Below, piece by piece: positions 53,187 to 61,674 of a stretch of 64,000 nt of DNA. The position numbers and the translations under genes are program-made. Under the pieces are notes generated by a model that did no database searches, was not told where the DNA came from, and was given only the letters and a program-made list of their open reading frames with translations. The stretch lies in NCBI RefSeq assembly GCF_012184415.1, contig NZ_VTOX01000004.1, positions 1 to 64,000 on the forward strand. The letters run 5' to 3'. How positions within the stretch are numbered: position 1 is the first letter of the stretch; each line of letters starts with the position of its first letter. Source of the DNA: Ramlibacter lithotrophicus. GTDB taxonomy: Bacteria; Pseudomonadota; Gammaproteobacteria; Burkholderiales; Burkholderiaceae_C.

Positions 53187-55098
53187 GGGGTTCTCCTTTG
53201 GCAACGGCCTGGGGCGCCAGCCGCGCGCCCAGCGCGCACGGCTCGCGGGTGCCGGGGCCGCCGACGTCCTGCCGCGGCGCGAGGCCCCTCGCCTGGCGAT
53301 GCGGCACGCCGGCGTCCCAGCCTGCCGCCTCGATCACGGCTTCCAGGCAATCGACGGCCAGCACGCGATCGAGCTGCTGGCGGGTATGCGTCGTCGCGCC
53401 ATCGCGCATCAGGTTGATCATGCGCAGCTGCACGGGGTCCATGCCCAGGCGCTCGGCGGCCAGGTCCAGGTGGGCCTCGGTCGCGAATTCGGACTGGAAC
53501 GCGCCGAAGGCACGCATCGCGCCGCTCGGCGTGTTGTTGGTGTAGACGCCGATCGCGTCGACCCACACGTTGGGGATGGCGTACGGCCCCGGCCCCAGGA
53601 TCGCCGACTTGTTCATCACGCCTGGCGTGGACATCGCATACGCGCCGCCGTCGGCGACCATCACCATCTTCGTCGCGACGATGCGGCCGTCGCGCTTGAG
53701 GCCCATCGTGTAGCGGATCTTGAACGGATGGCGCTTGGCGGTCGCCGCGAAGCTCTCCTCGCGCGTGAACACGTAGCGCACCGGGCGCCGGGTCCTGATC
53801 GCCGCCAGCGCCAGCATGCCCTGGTAGATCATGTCCTCCTTGCCGCCGAACCCGCCGCCCACCGTGCTCATGATCATGCGCACCTTGTTGATGGGACGGC
53901 CCAGGATCTTCGCCAGCATGTGGCGGTGGTGCGTGATGTTCTGGCTGGGCGACTGCACGGTGACGCAGCCGTCCGGCTCCAGGTAGGCCAGCCCGGCCTC
54001 CGGCTCCAGGTAGGCGTGCTCGATCGGCGCCGTCTGGTAGGTCTCCTCGACCACCACGTCGGCATCCTTCAGCGCCGCGTCCACGTCGCCCTTGCGGATC
54101 CTGGTGTGCTTGCAGACGTTGCCCGGGGCGAAGTCGTGCAATTGCACGGCCCCGTCCTGCAGCGCCAGCTCGGGGTCGAACACGCCCGGCAGCACCTCGT
54201 ACTCGACCTTGATCGCGCGCACCGCGGCCCGGGCGATCTCCACGGTCTCGGCGGCGACGGCGCAGACCGCTTCGCCGACATAACGCACGACACCGCGCGC
54301 CATGATCGGCTGGTCTTCGATGAAGACGCCGAAGTTGTCGACGCCGGGCACGTCGTCGCTGGTGATCACGCATTCGACGCCGGGCATCGCCTTGGCGGCC
54401 GTGGCGTCGATCTTCAGGATGCGGGCATGCGGGTGCGGGCTGCGCAGCACCTGCAGGTGCAGCATGTTGGCCATCCACAGATCGGCCGCGTACTTGATGG
54501 CGCCGGTCACCTTCGCGGGGGCGTCCAGGCGCCGCGTGCTGGCGCCGATGAAGCTGCCCGCCGCGTCCTCGTCGAGCACGGATTCCGGCTTGCTGCCATT
54601 GAGCACGTCGCGCGCGAGTTCCACCGCGTCGAGGATCTTCTGGTAGCCGGTGCAGCGGCAGATGTTGCCTCCGAGACCCTCCCGGATCTCGTCGATCGCC
54701 GCATGCGGATTGCGCCGCAGTGTCGCCGTCGCGGCCATCACCATGCCGGGGATGCAGTAGCCGCACTGGCTCGAGCCGCTCTTGTGAAACGCCCGCTGGA
54801 TCACCGTCATTCCGTTGTCGCGGTCGAGGTCGTCGACGGTCTCGATGCGCGCGCCTTCGATCTTCTGCACCGGCGTCAGGCAGCTCTTGACCAGCTTGCC
54901 GTCGACGAACATCGAGCAGGTGCCGCACTCTCCGGCGCCGCAGCCCTCCTTGTTGCCGGTGAGCTTGAGCTCCTCGCGCACGAAGTCGATCAGTCGGTAA
55001 TGCACGGGCACGTGGCGCGTGACCGTGCGGCCGTTCACCGTCGCCGTGATCGCGGTGAGCGACGGGCGGCCGGAATGCTGCGTGGCCGCTTCAGGCAT
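53176..55098 (-). CDS. Molybdenum hydroxylase, [2Fe-2S] domain fused to N-terminal half of the molybdopterin subunit
   Basis: 640 residues. Residues about 15-175 form the two [2Fe-2S] clusters: CGAGECGTCSMFVDGKLVKSC (plant ferredoxin type) and CGYCIPG with GNICRCTGYQKI. A short linker then leads into the first half of the molybdopterin subunit (RRLDAPAKVTGAIKYAADLW; VGGGFGGKEDMIYQGMLAL; SGAMRAFGAFQSEFATEAHL). In most relatives the small iron-sulfur and large molybdenum subunits are separate and the large one is unbroken. ATG 55098 has AAGGAGG nine bases upstream and overlaps the FAD gene by 8 bases. The substrate is unknown; typical members hydroxylate heterocycles or aldehydes. Confidence 0.87.
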   Translation of the reverse strand: MPEAATQHSGRPSLTAITATVNGRTVTRHVPVHYRLIDFVREELKLTGNKEGCGAGECGTCSMFVDGKLVKSCLTPVQKIEGARIETVDDLDRDNGMTVIQRAFHKSGSSQCGYCIPGMVMAATATLRRNPHAAIDEIREGLGGNICRCTGYQKILDAVELARDVLNGSKPESVLDEDAAGSFIGASTRRLDAPAKVTGAIKYAADLWMANMLHLQVLRSPHPHARILKIDATAAKAMPGVECVITSDDVPGVDNFGVFIEDQPIMARGVVRYVGEAVCAVAAETVEIARAAVRAIKVEYEVLPGVFDPELALQDGAVQLHDFAPGNVCKHTRIRKGDVDAALKDADVVVEETYQTAPIEHAYLEPEAGLAYLEPDGCVTVQSPSQNITHHRHMLAKILGRPINKVRMIMSTVGGGFGGKEDMIYQGMLALAAIRTRRPVRYVFTREESFAATAKRHPFKIRYTMGLKRDGRIVATKMVMVADGGAYAMSTPGVMNKSAILGPGPYAIPNVWVDAIGVYTNNTPSGAMRAFGAFQSEFATEAHLDLAAERLGMDPVQLRMINLMRDGATTHTRQQLDRVLAVDCLEAVIEAAGWDAGVPHRQARGLAPRQDVGGPGTREPCALGARLAPQAVAKGEPHEA

Positions 55099-56005
55099 GG
55101 ACAGGTTCCTCCTTGGGCAGGCGGGTGAGCGCCACGCCGGCATGGCCGAGCGCGGCCACCAGCGCCCGCTCGACGAAATTCACCAGCACCTCGCGCCGGT
55201 ACTCCTGGCGGCTGCGCGAAGCCACGCGGTCGGCCACCAGGCCGGCCGCGTGGCGCACCAGCTCGCTCGTTGGCGCCTGGGTGTTGAGCGCGCGCTCAAC
55301 GTCCGGCAGCCGCTGGGGCACCGGCCCCACGGCGCCGATCGCGATGCGGCAGTCCTCGATCCGGCGCCTGGCCCAATCGAGTTTCACGAGCGCTGCCAGG
55401 CACACGGTGGAGATCACGAGCGAGCGCCGGTGGCCGACCTTCTCGAACGCGGCGCCGTGGCCCGGCACGGCGTCCAGGTCGATGCGCGTGAGCAGCTCCT
55501 GTGGCCGCAACGCCGTCTGGCCGGGCCCGACGATGAAGTCGGCCAGCGGCATGCTGCGCTGCGCGATCGCTCCGCCTTCGCGCCGCGCCAGGGTGACGGA
55601 CGCGTTCATCGCCAGCAGGGCGGGCTGCGAATCGCCCGCCGGCGACGCGTTCACCAGGTTGCCGCCGACGGTCGCCTGCTCGCGGATCTGGTCGTCGGCG
55701 AACCAGACGGCGCAGCAGCCCAGCACCGGGGCTTGCCGCTGCAGCAGCTCGTCGTTCTGGAACGCGGCGATCGGCGTGGCCGCCCCCATGCGGATGCGGC
55801 CCTGCTCCAGCGCCACGCCTTGCAACTGGGGAATGCGCGTGACGTCCACCAGCGCCGGCAGGTGCACGTCGCCGGCGCGGCCTTCGCGCGCCCAGGGCAA
55901 CAGGTCGGTGGCGCCCGCGACGACGCGCGCGCCGGGAATCCCCTCGAGGGCGTCGAACGCTTCCCCGAGCGTGGCGGGCGTGAGGTACTGCTCGTAGGTC
56001 AGCAC
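55091..56005 (-). CDS. Molybdenum hydroxylase FAD-binding subunit
   Basis: 304 residues of the CoxM/XdhB type. The FAD motifs are RVVAGATDLLPWAREG near the N-terminus and ATVGGNLVNASPAGDSQPAL in the middle, followed by the CO-dehydrogenase flavoprotein C-terminal domain. It passes electrons from the iron-sulfur clusters to NAD or another acceptor. It starts 4 bases after the alcohol dehydrogenase stop and overlaps the next subunit by 8 bases. Confidence 0.9.
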   Translation of the reverse strand: MLTYEQYLTPATLGEAFDALEGIPGARVVAGATDLLPWAREGRAGDVHLPALVDVTRIPQLQGVALEQGRIRMGAATPIAAFQNDELLQRQAPVLGCCAVWFADDQIREQATVGGNLVNASPAGDSQPALLAMNASVTLARREGGAIAQRSMPLADFIVGPGQTALRPQELLTRIDLDAVPGHGAAFEKVGHRRSLVISTVCLAALVKLDWARRRIEDCRIAIGAVGPVPQRLPDVERALNTQAPTSELVRHAAGLVADRVASRSRQEYRREVLVNFVERALVAALGHAGVALTRLPKEEPVHA

Positions 56006-56009
56006 AAGA

Positions 56010-57158
56010 TCAATATCCCTCGGAATGGTTCATCTTGACGACCACCTTGATCGCGTCGTCGATCCGCTCGCGCGCATAGCGCAGCGCGGTGGGCACTTCC
56101 TCCAGCGGGAAGGTGTGGGTGTGGATCATCCTGGCGTCGAAGCGCTTCTGCGCCATCAGCGCCGCGGCGCGGTGCGTCGCGCTCTTGCCTTCGCCGCGGA
56201 TGCCGTACAGGTAGATGTTGTTGCGCACCAGGTTGGCGATGTCCACCGGCACCGGCTCGGACGGGAACGCCGCCAGGCAGATGCGGCCGCCGCGCTTGAG
56301 CATCTTCGCGGCATCGTTGACGGCGTTGGGCGCGCCAGAGCACTCCAGCACGTAATGAGCGCCGCCGTTGGTGTAGCGACGCACGGCCTCCACAGAGTCT
56401 TCCTTCGTCACGTTGACGGTGTAGTCGGCGCCCAGCTTGCGGCCCATCTCGAGACGGTTGTCTCGGGTGCCGGTGAGGATCACTTCGCTGGCGCCAAGCG
56501 CCTTGGCCACCGCCACGCCCATCAGGCCGATCGGCCCGGGCCCCATCACGACGACCGACTGGCCGGCGATCAGGCCGGCCGTCACGTCGAGGCCGTACAT
56601 CGCCGTGCCGGCCGTGACGATCAGCGTCGCCTCCTCGTCGCTCATGTCCGCGGGCACGTGGGCCAGCGTGTTGATGCTGTTGATCGCGTACTGGGCGAAG
56701 CCACCGTCGGTCGTGAAGCCGTTGGCGCGGTGGCCCTTGTCCATCTCGCCGTAGTTCTTGCCGTAGTTGAGGCAGGCGGTGTACATGCCTTCGCGGCAGC
56801 GCTCGCAACGCCCGCATCCGGCGTGCACTTCCACCGTGACGCGGTCGCCCACCTTGTACTCGTCGACGCCGGGCCCGAGCTTGACGACGGTGCCCATGTA
56901 CTCGTGGCCGGGCGTGAAGTTCTTGTTGAACGGCAACCCGCCCTGGATCTGGGCCGGCGGGCCTTTGTGGATGATCTCCAGGTCGGTCGCGCAGACGGCG
57001 ATCGCGTCGATGCGCACCAGCACCTCGGCCGCGCCAGGCTGCGGCACCGGCTTCTCGACCAGGCTCAGCTGATCCGGATCGCCCAGCACCCAGGCCTTCA
57101 TCTTCTCGGGAATCCTGAAAGCCTTCTGGCGGAAAGGCGCTTCGGTCACTGCATTCAT
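56010..57158 (-). CDS. Zinc-dependent medium-chain alcohol dehydrogenase
   Basis: 382 residues of the MDR family. Catalytic zinc ligands lie in AVCATDLEII and GHEYMGTVV; structural zinc ligands in CGRCERCREGMYTAC; the dinucleotide loop is VVMGPGPIGLMGVAVAKALG. Members near this sequence oxidise polyols, threonine or cyclic alcohols. As first gene of the operon it may open the pathway by oxidising a hydroxyl group. The upstream 252 bp to 57410 hold no gene and are the likely promoter region; I found no convincing motif there. Confidence 0.88.
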   Translation of the reverse strand: MNAVTEAPFRQKAFRIPEKMKAWVLGDPDQLSLVEKPVPQPGAAEVLVRIDAIAVCATDLEIIHKGPPAQIQGGLPFNKNFTPGHEYMGTVVKLGPGVDEYKVGDRVTVEVHAGCGRCERCREGMYTACLNYGKNYGEMDKGHRANGFTTDGGFAQYAINSINTLAHVPADMSDEEATLIVTAGTAMYGLDVTAGLIAGQSVVVMGPGPIGLMGVAVAKALGASEVILTGTRDNRLEMGRKLGADYTVNVTKEDSVEAVRRYTNGGAHYVLECSGAPNAVNDAAKMLKRGGRICLAAFPSEPVPVDIANLVRNNIYLYGIRGEGKSATHRAAALMAQKRFDARMIHTHTFPLEEVPTALRYARERIDDAIKVVVKMNHSEGY

Positions 57159-57410
57159 TGGCGGTCTCCTGATGTTCGAATGTCGCTGCGGAGCGGGCGC
57201 GCCTGCGCACCCGCGAGGAGCCGATTACAGGACCTGCGCGGCGCCGGTTCAAGGGCGCGACGCCAGTTTCTTGGATCCTTGCAAGACTTGAGTGGATTTG
57301 TCCAAGGTCCCGCCGCCAGGCTCATCGGTACGGCCCCCCGCCCACTGGGGGAACCCTGGGAAAGCGCCGGGACGAACCGCGTGGCGCAGGACGGGACCGC
57401 CCGGAGCTTC

Positions 57411-57830
57411 CTAGCGCGCGCCGCCCTGGGTCGCCTTGACCGCCGCCAGGACGCCGGCGTGCTTGTCCGTTTCCGCGAGCAGGCGCCGCACGCATGCCCG
57501 GATCGCGTCCGCGTCGCAGGCACCGACTTTCGACGTGAGGTAGCCGTCGTCGGCAATGCCGCCGAAGGTCCAGGTGGCCGAATAGATCGTGGTGCCCTCA
57601 TGGTGCATCGTCGCGAGATAAAGGCCGATCCGCTCGTGCGACTCCTTCACCAGCTTCAGGCGCCTGCTGGCGCCGAGCTCCGTTGCGAGCGATGCCGCGA
57701 GGCGTTTGCCGAGGCCATCGGTGCCGGTGTGGCTGATGGTCACGTCCACGCGGCCGTCCCCGGCGGCGGTCGCCGGCCACGGTGCCACGAGCAGGACCAG
57801 TGTCGCCGCGAGGCATTGCACGAATCGCAT
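57411..57830 (-). CDS. Secreted protein of unknown function
   Basis: 139 residues with a signal peptide (MRFVQCLAATLVLLVAPWPA, cleavage near ATAAGD). The mature part has DVTISHTGTDGLGKRLAASL, a central SATWTFGGIADDGYLTSKVG and two cysteines (in GACDAD and RACVRR) that could form a disulfide. I do not recognise the family. ATG 57830 is favoured over the frame start at 57851 because the signal peptide begins there. It is 79 bases downstream of the MFS gene on the same strand. Confidence 0.65.
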   Translation of the reverse strand: MRFVQCLAATLVLLVAPWPATAAGDGRVDVTISHTGTDGLGKRLAASLATELGASRRLKLVKESHERIGLYLATMHHEGTTIYSATWTFGGIADDGYLTSKVGACDADAIRACVRRLLAETDKHAGVLAAVKATQGGAR

Positions 57831-57909
57831 GGACTTCTCCCTTGCCGGCACCGGTGGGTGCGCGTCACGCTGCGGCCATTGTGTGGCAAACGGCGTGCGC
57901 CGTGGGCGC

Positions 57910-59130
57910 TCAGCGCGCCGGCACAGCCAGCCGCTGCAACCCGCCCATGCGCGAACCCAGGATCACCCACGCCTGCACCACGAAGCCGGCCAGCGCGAGC
58001 CACAGGCAAGCCGGCTCGCCCCAGGCCGCGCCCACCCAGCCGCCAAGCGCCGCTCCGACCGGACGCGCTCCGGCGTTCACCGTGAGGAACACGGAAGAAG
58101 CGCGCCCGAGCATGGCGCCCGGCGTCACGCTCTGGCGCAAGGTCGTCGTCGTGATGGTCCACACGATCGGCCCCACGCCGAACAGGAAGAACGAGGCGGC
58201 CGCCAGCACGCCGCTGGGCAGCACCAGCGTGGCCGCCATCGTCGCCGCCGCCAATACCGAAACGGCCGGGCCGAGCTGGACGGCGCGGCCGAACGGCAAC
58301 GCGGCCGTCACCCGCCCGGCCAGCAGCGCGCCCACCACCATTCCCGCGCCGTAGGCGGCCAGCGTGAACCCCACCGACTGGGCGCCCAGGCCCAGCACCC
58401 GCACCGCATACGGCACGTAGACCGCCTGCAGCACGAACCACGAAATGTTCCAGGCAATGCCCGTCAGCAGCATGGGCCGCAGCAGTTCCTGGCGCCAGAC
58501 GAACAAGGCGCCGTCCCTGATCTCCAGCAGCGGATGCCGACGCGGCGCCGGAGCTCGCGCCGGCTCCACCAGCCGCCACAACAGCAGCGCGGCGGCGCCG
58601 GACAGCACGGCGGCCAGCACGAACGCTGCAGGCGCGCCGGCCCAAGCGACGAGGGCGCCGGCCAGGGCGGGACCCGCCGCGAACGCGGCGCTGCGCGCCA
58701 GTTCGAGCCGGCCGTTGGCCATCCCGAGCAGCCGGCTGGGGACCAGCGACGGCACAAGCGCGGGCGCCGCGACGCTGAAGCCCACCGTGCCGACGGCGCC
58801 GGCAAAGCCGAGCACAGCCAGCCAGGCGATGGAGAGCCGGCCCGTGAGCACCATCGCCAGCATGGCCAACAGCGACAACGCGCGGAGCGCTTCCGCCGCC
58901 ACCATCAGCCGCCGCCGCGACACGCGGTCGGCCAGCAGTCCCAGCGGCATCGCCAGCAGCAGGAAGGGGAGCGTCTGCACGGCCGCCAGCGTGCCGATCT
59001 CGCCCGGCCCGGCGCCGAGCGCGAGCACCGCCACCAGCGGCACCGCGGCCAGGCTCAGTTGTTCGGCGGATTGCGCTGCCAGGTTGGACCAGGCGAGTGC
59101 GGCGAAGGGACGGGGCAGCGTGGACGGCAT
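57910..59130 (-). CDS. MFS transporter
   Basis: 406 residues, about twelve membrane helices. The loop after helix 2 has LGLLADRVSRRRLMVAAEAL, the MFS motif A form, and the family-typical second half begins around LLTGIAWNISWFVLQAVYVP. It is closest in style to the MFS_3/enterobactin-exporter-like group, suggesting efflux, but no substrate can be given. It lies 76 bases from the SDR gene on the same strand. Confidence 0.83.
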   Translation of the reverse strand: MPSTLPRPFAALAWSNLAAQSAEQLSLAAVPLVAVLALGAGPGEIGTLAAVQTLPFLLLAMPLGLLADRVSRRRLMVAAEALRALSLLAMLAMVLTGRLSIAWLAVLGFAGAVGTVGFSVAAPALVPSLVPSRLLGMANGRLELARSAAFAAGPALAGALVAWAGAPAAFVLAAVLSGAAALLLWRLVEPARAPAPRRHPLLEIRDGALFVWRQELLRPMLLTGIAWNISWFVLQAVYVPYAVRVLGLGAQSVGFTLAAYGAGMVVGALLAGRVTAALPFGRAVQLGPAVSVLAAATMAATLVLPSGVLAAASFFLFGVGPIVWTITTTTLRQSVTPGAMLGRASSVFLTVNAGARPVGAALGGWVGAAWGEPACLWLALAGFVVQAWVILGSRMGGLQRLAVPAR

Positions 59131-59206
59131 GAAGGCCGCATTGTCGGCGGGCGCCCGTCGGTGGCTCGCCGTTTCCGGACCTGCGAAGCTGCCGGCGGCG
59201 GCCGCC

Positions 59207-59980
59207 TCACAAGGTGCTGACGAGATGGCCCCCGTCCACCGGAATCACGGCGCCCGTCATGTAGCTGGACGCGTCGGAGGCGAGCAGCAGCAGCGGTCCG
59301 TCCAGTTCCGGGAGCTGGCCAGGGCGCTTCTGCGGCACCCGGCCGATGATCGCCTGTCCCGCCGCCGAGCGCAGCAGGTCGCGGTTGATGTCGGTCTCGA
59401 AGTAGCCCGGCGCGATCGCGTTCACCCGGATGCCGTGCTCCGCCCACTCCAGGGCCAGCGCCTTCGTCAGTTGCACGACGGCGGCCTTCGTCGCCGCATA
59501 TGCCGCGACCTGCGCGCGCACCCGCAGCCCCAGGATCGACGCGATGTTGATGATGCTGCCGTGCTGGCCGGCCCGCACCATCTCGCGCGCCGCCGCCTGC
59601 GCCACCCGGAACACGCCCGACAGGTTCACGTCGACGACGTCCCGCCAGTCCTCGTCGCGCAGCTCGATGCTGGGCGCCCGCGCCACCGTGCCGGCGTTGT
59701 TGACGACGATGACGGGCACGCCCATGTCGGCGGTAACACGCTCGAAGGCCCGGCCCACGCTGTCGGCGCTGGTGACGTCGCATTCATAGGCACGCACGTC
59801 CTGCGGCCGGCCCGCCGCGCCGCCCAGCTCGCCGGCGACGATCCGCCCCAGCTCGATGCGGCGGCCGACGATGGCCACCCGCGCGCCGTGGTGCGCGAGT
59901 GCCTGCGCGAAGTGGCGGCCCAGCCCGCTGAAGCCGCCGGTGACGAGCGCCGTGCGCCCGTGCAGGTCGAATGTGATCAT
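59207..59980 (-). CDS. Short-chain dehydrogenase/reductase
   Basis: 257 residues. Cofactor motif ALVTGGFSGLGRHFAQALAH, NNAGTVARAPSIELRD, catalytic Ser region IINIASILGLRVRA, and YAATKAAVVQLTKAL with Tyr and Lys. The basic residue after the glycine motif (VGRR) suggests NADP use. It could serve fatty-acid, sugar-alcohol or xenobiotic metabolism; the neighbours (MFS transporter, amidase) do not decide. It is divergent from the amidase across 102 bp. Confidence 0.88.
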   Translation of the reverse strand: MITFDLHGRTALVTGGFSGLGRHFAQALAHHGARVAIVGRRIELGRIVAGELGGAAGRPQDVRAYECDVTSADSVGRAFERVTADMGVPVIVVNNAGTVARAPSIELRDEDWRDVVDVNLSGVFRVAQAAAREMVRAGQHGSIINIASILGLRVRAQVAAYAATKAAVVQLTKALALEWAEHGIRVNAIAPGYFETDINRDLLRSAAGQAIIGRVPQKRPGQLPELDGPLLLLASDASSYMTGAVIPVDGGHLVSTL

Positions 59981-60082
59981 CTTGTCTCCGTTGGGTCGCC
60001 GGCAAGATTAGCGCAGCCGCTCCGGCGGTGACACCGCGTTCACCCGCATGCCGCCTATCATGGCCGCTCCCCCTCGCACCTG

Positions 60083-61528
60083 ATGACGATGCCAGCTCCC
60101 ACCCCGTCCTCGATCACCGACCTCGACGCCACCGCCTTGTCGTCCGCCATTCACGCCGGCCAGGTTTCCTGCCGCGAGGTCATGCAGGCGTACCTCGACC
60201 GAATCACCGAGGTCAACCCGCGGTTCAACGCCATCGTGAGCCTGCAGGATCCGCAGGCCCTCTTGCGCCAGGCCGACGAGCGCGACGCCCAGCTCGCCCG
60301 AGGCGAGTCCATGGGCTGGTTGCACGGGATCCCGCAGGCGATCAAGGACCTGGCGAACGCGGCCGGCCTGCCGACGACGCTCGGCTCGCCGCTGATGCGC
60401 GACTTCGTGGCGAAGACCGACGGCCTCATGGTGCAGCGGATGAAGGCCGCCGGCTGCATCGTCGTCGGCAAGACCAACACGCCGGAATTCGGGCTCGGCT
60501 CGCACACCTTCAACGAGGTGTTCGGCGTCACGCGCAGTGCCTGGGATCCGTCGCGCTCCGCCGGCGGCAGCAGCGGCGGCGCCGCGGTGGCCCTGGCGCT
60601 GCGCATGCTGCCGGTGGCCGACGGCTCCGACTTCATGGGCAGCCTGCGCAATCCGGCCGGATGGAACAACGTGTTCGGCCTGCGGCCGAGCCAGGGCCGC
60701 GTGCCGTCCTGGCCGGTGCAGGACGTCTGGGTGAGCCAGCTGGGCACCGAAGGCCCGATGGCGCGCAGCGTGCGCGACCTGGCCCGCCTCCTGGAGATCC
60801 AGGCCGGCCACGACCCGCGCGTGCCGCTCTCGCTCGGCGAGCCGGCACACTTCCCGCTGGAAGCCGAGCGGCTCGACCCCAGCACGGTGCGCATCCGCTG
60901 GCTCGCGGATCTGGACGGCTACCTGCCGATGGAGCCGGGCATCCTCGACGTGTGCTCGGAGGCGCTGCGCCGTTTCGAACGCCTCGGTTGCGCCGTGACG
61001 CCGCTCGCGCTCGGCACGTCGCCGGCCGCGGTGTGGGAGGCCTGGCTGGTGTGGCGTCGCGCGCTGGTAGCCACCCGCATCGCACCGTTCCTGGCGAACC
61101 CCGCCAACCGGTCGCAGGTCAAGGCCGAGGCGCTATGGGAGTACGACCAGTCGCGCAGCCTGACCGGGCCCGAGTTCCTCGCCGCCAGCGTGCAGCGCAG
61201 CGCCTTCTACCAACACATGCTGTCGCTGCTGGAGCACCACGATGCGCTGGCGCTGCCGGCGGCGCAGTGCTGGCCATTCGACGCGAACGAGCGCTGGCCG
61301 AAGGAGATCGCCGGCCGGACGATGGACACCTACCACCGCTGGATGGAAGTGGTGATCTACGCCACCTTCGCCGGGCTGCCATGCATCAGCGTGCCGGCGG
61401 GCTTCGACGAACGCGGTTTGCCGATGGGCCTGCAGCTGATCGGCAAGCCGCGCGGCGAACTGGCGCTGCTGCGGCTGGCGGCGGCGTACGAGGAGGCGGC
61501 CGCGGACGTTCTCATGCGGCGGCCGTAA
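60083..61528 (+). CDS. Amidase signature family hydrolase
   Basis: 481 residues. The catalytic Ser-cisSer-Lys triad is visible: Lys88 in GIPQAIKDLANAAG, Ser163/164 in SAGGSSGGAAVALA, and Ser187 in GSDFMGSLRNPAGWNN. The MLPVADGSDF-type segment is typical of stand-alone amidases rather than GatA of the transamidosome. It hydrolyses a carboxamide; the substrate is unknown. It is convergent with the aldehyde dehydrogenase gene across a strong hairpin repeat. Confidence 0.88.
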   Translation: MTMPAPTPSSITDLDATALSSAIHAGQVSCREVMQAYLDRITEVNPRFNAIVSLQDPQALLRQADERDAQLARGESMGWLHGIPQAIKDLANAAGLPTTLGSPLMRDFVAKTDGLMVQRMKAAGCIVVGKTNTPEFGLGSHTFNEVFGVTRSAWDPSRSAGGSSGGAAVALALRMLPVADGSDFMGSLRNPAGWNNVFGLRPSQGRVPSWPVQDVWVSQLGTEGPMARSVRDLARLLEIQAGHDPRVPLSLGEPAHFPLEAERLDPSTVRIRWLADLDGYLPMEPGILDVCSEALRRFERLGCAVTPLALGTSPAAVWEAWLVWRRALVATRIAPFLANPANRSQVKAEALWEYDQSRSLTGPEFLAASVQRSAFYQHMLSLLEHHDALALPAAQCWPFDANERWPKEIAGRTMDTYHRWMEVVIYATFAGLPCISVPAGFDERGLPMGLQLIGKPRGELALLRLAAAYEEAAADVLMRRP

Positions 61529-61537
61529 GAAGACCCA

Positions 61538-61665
61538 ACAGCCGGACGCAGAAGCCGCAGAAAAGTCAGAAGAATGAATGGAAGAAAAAACCTCCTTCTT
61601 CCCTTCTTTTCTTGGATTCTTTTGCGGCTTCTGCGTGTCCTTCGCGCCTTCTGCGTTCGGCTGTC
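61538..61665. terminator. Long inverted-repeat hairpin between convergent genes
   Basis: ACGCAGAAGCCGCA at 61546-61559 is exactly complementary to 61623-61636. A second, alternative pairing joins ACAGCCGGACGCAGAAG at 61538-61554 with 61649-61665 at 16 of 17 positions. The loop is A/G-rich then T/C-rich (GGAAGAAAAAACC and its partner), which adds stem and offers T-runs on both strands. It resembles a dispersed CGCAGAAG-type repeat I have seen in other Burkholderiales genomes and is well placed as a two-way terminator. Confidence 0.65.
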
Positions 61666-61674
61666 CGCATTCCT

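Noticed and set aside
52170-53204. Frameshift explanation for the split molybdopterin subunit
   Set aside because: The second gene has its own strong ribosome site (AAAGGAG) and a start that matches the junction, and the upstream protein ends in a short unrelated tail; a real two-gene layout is more likely.
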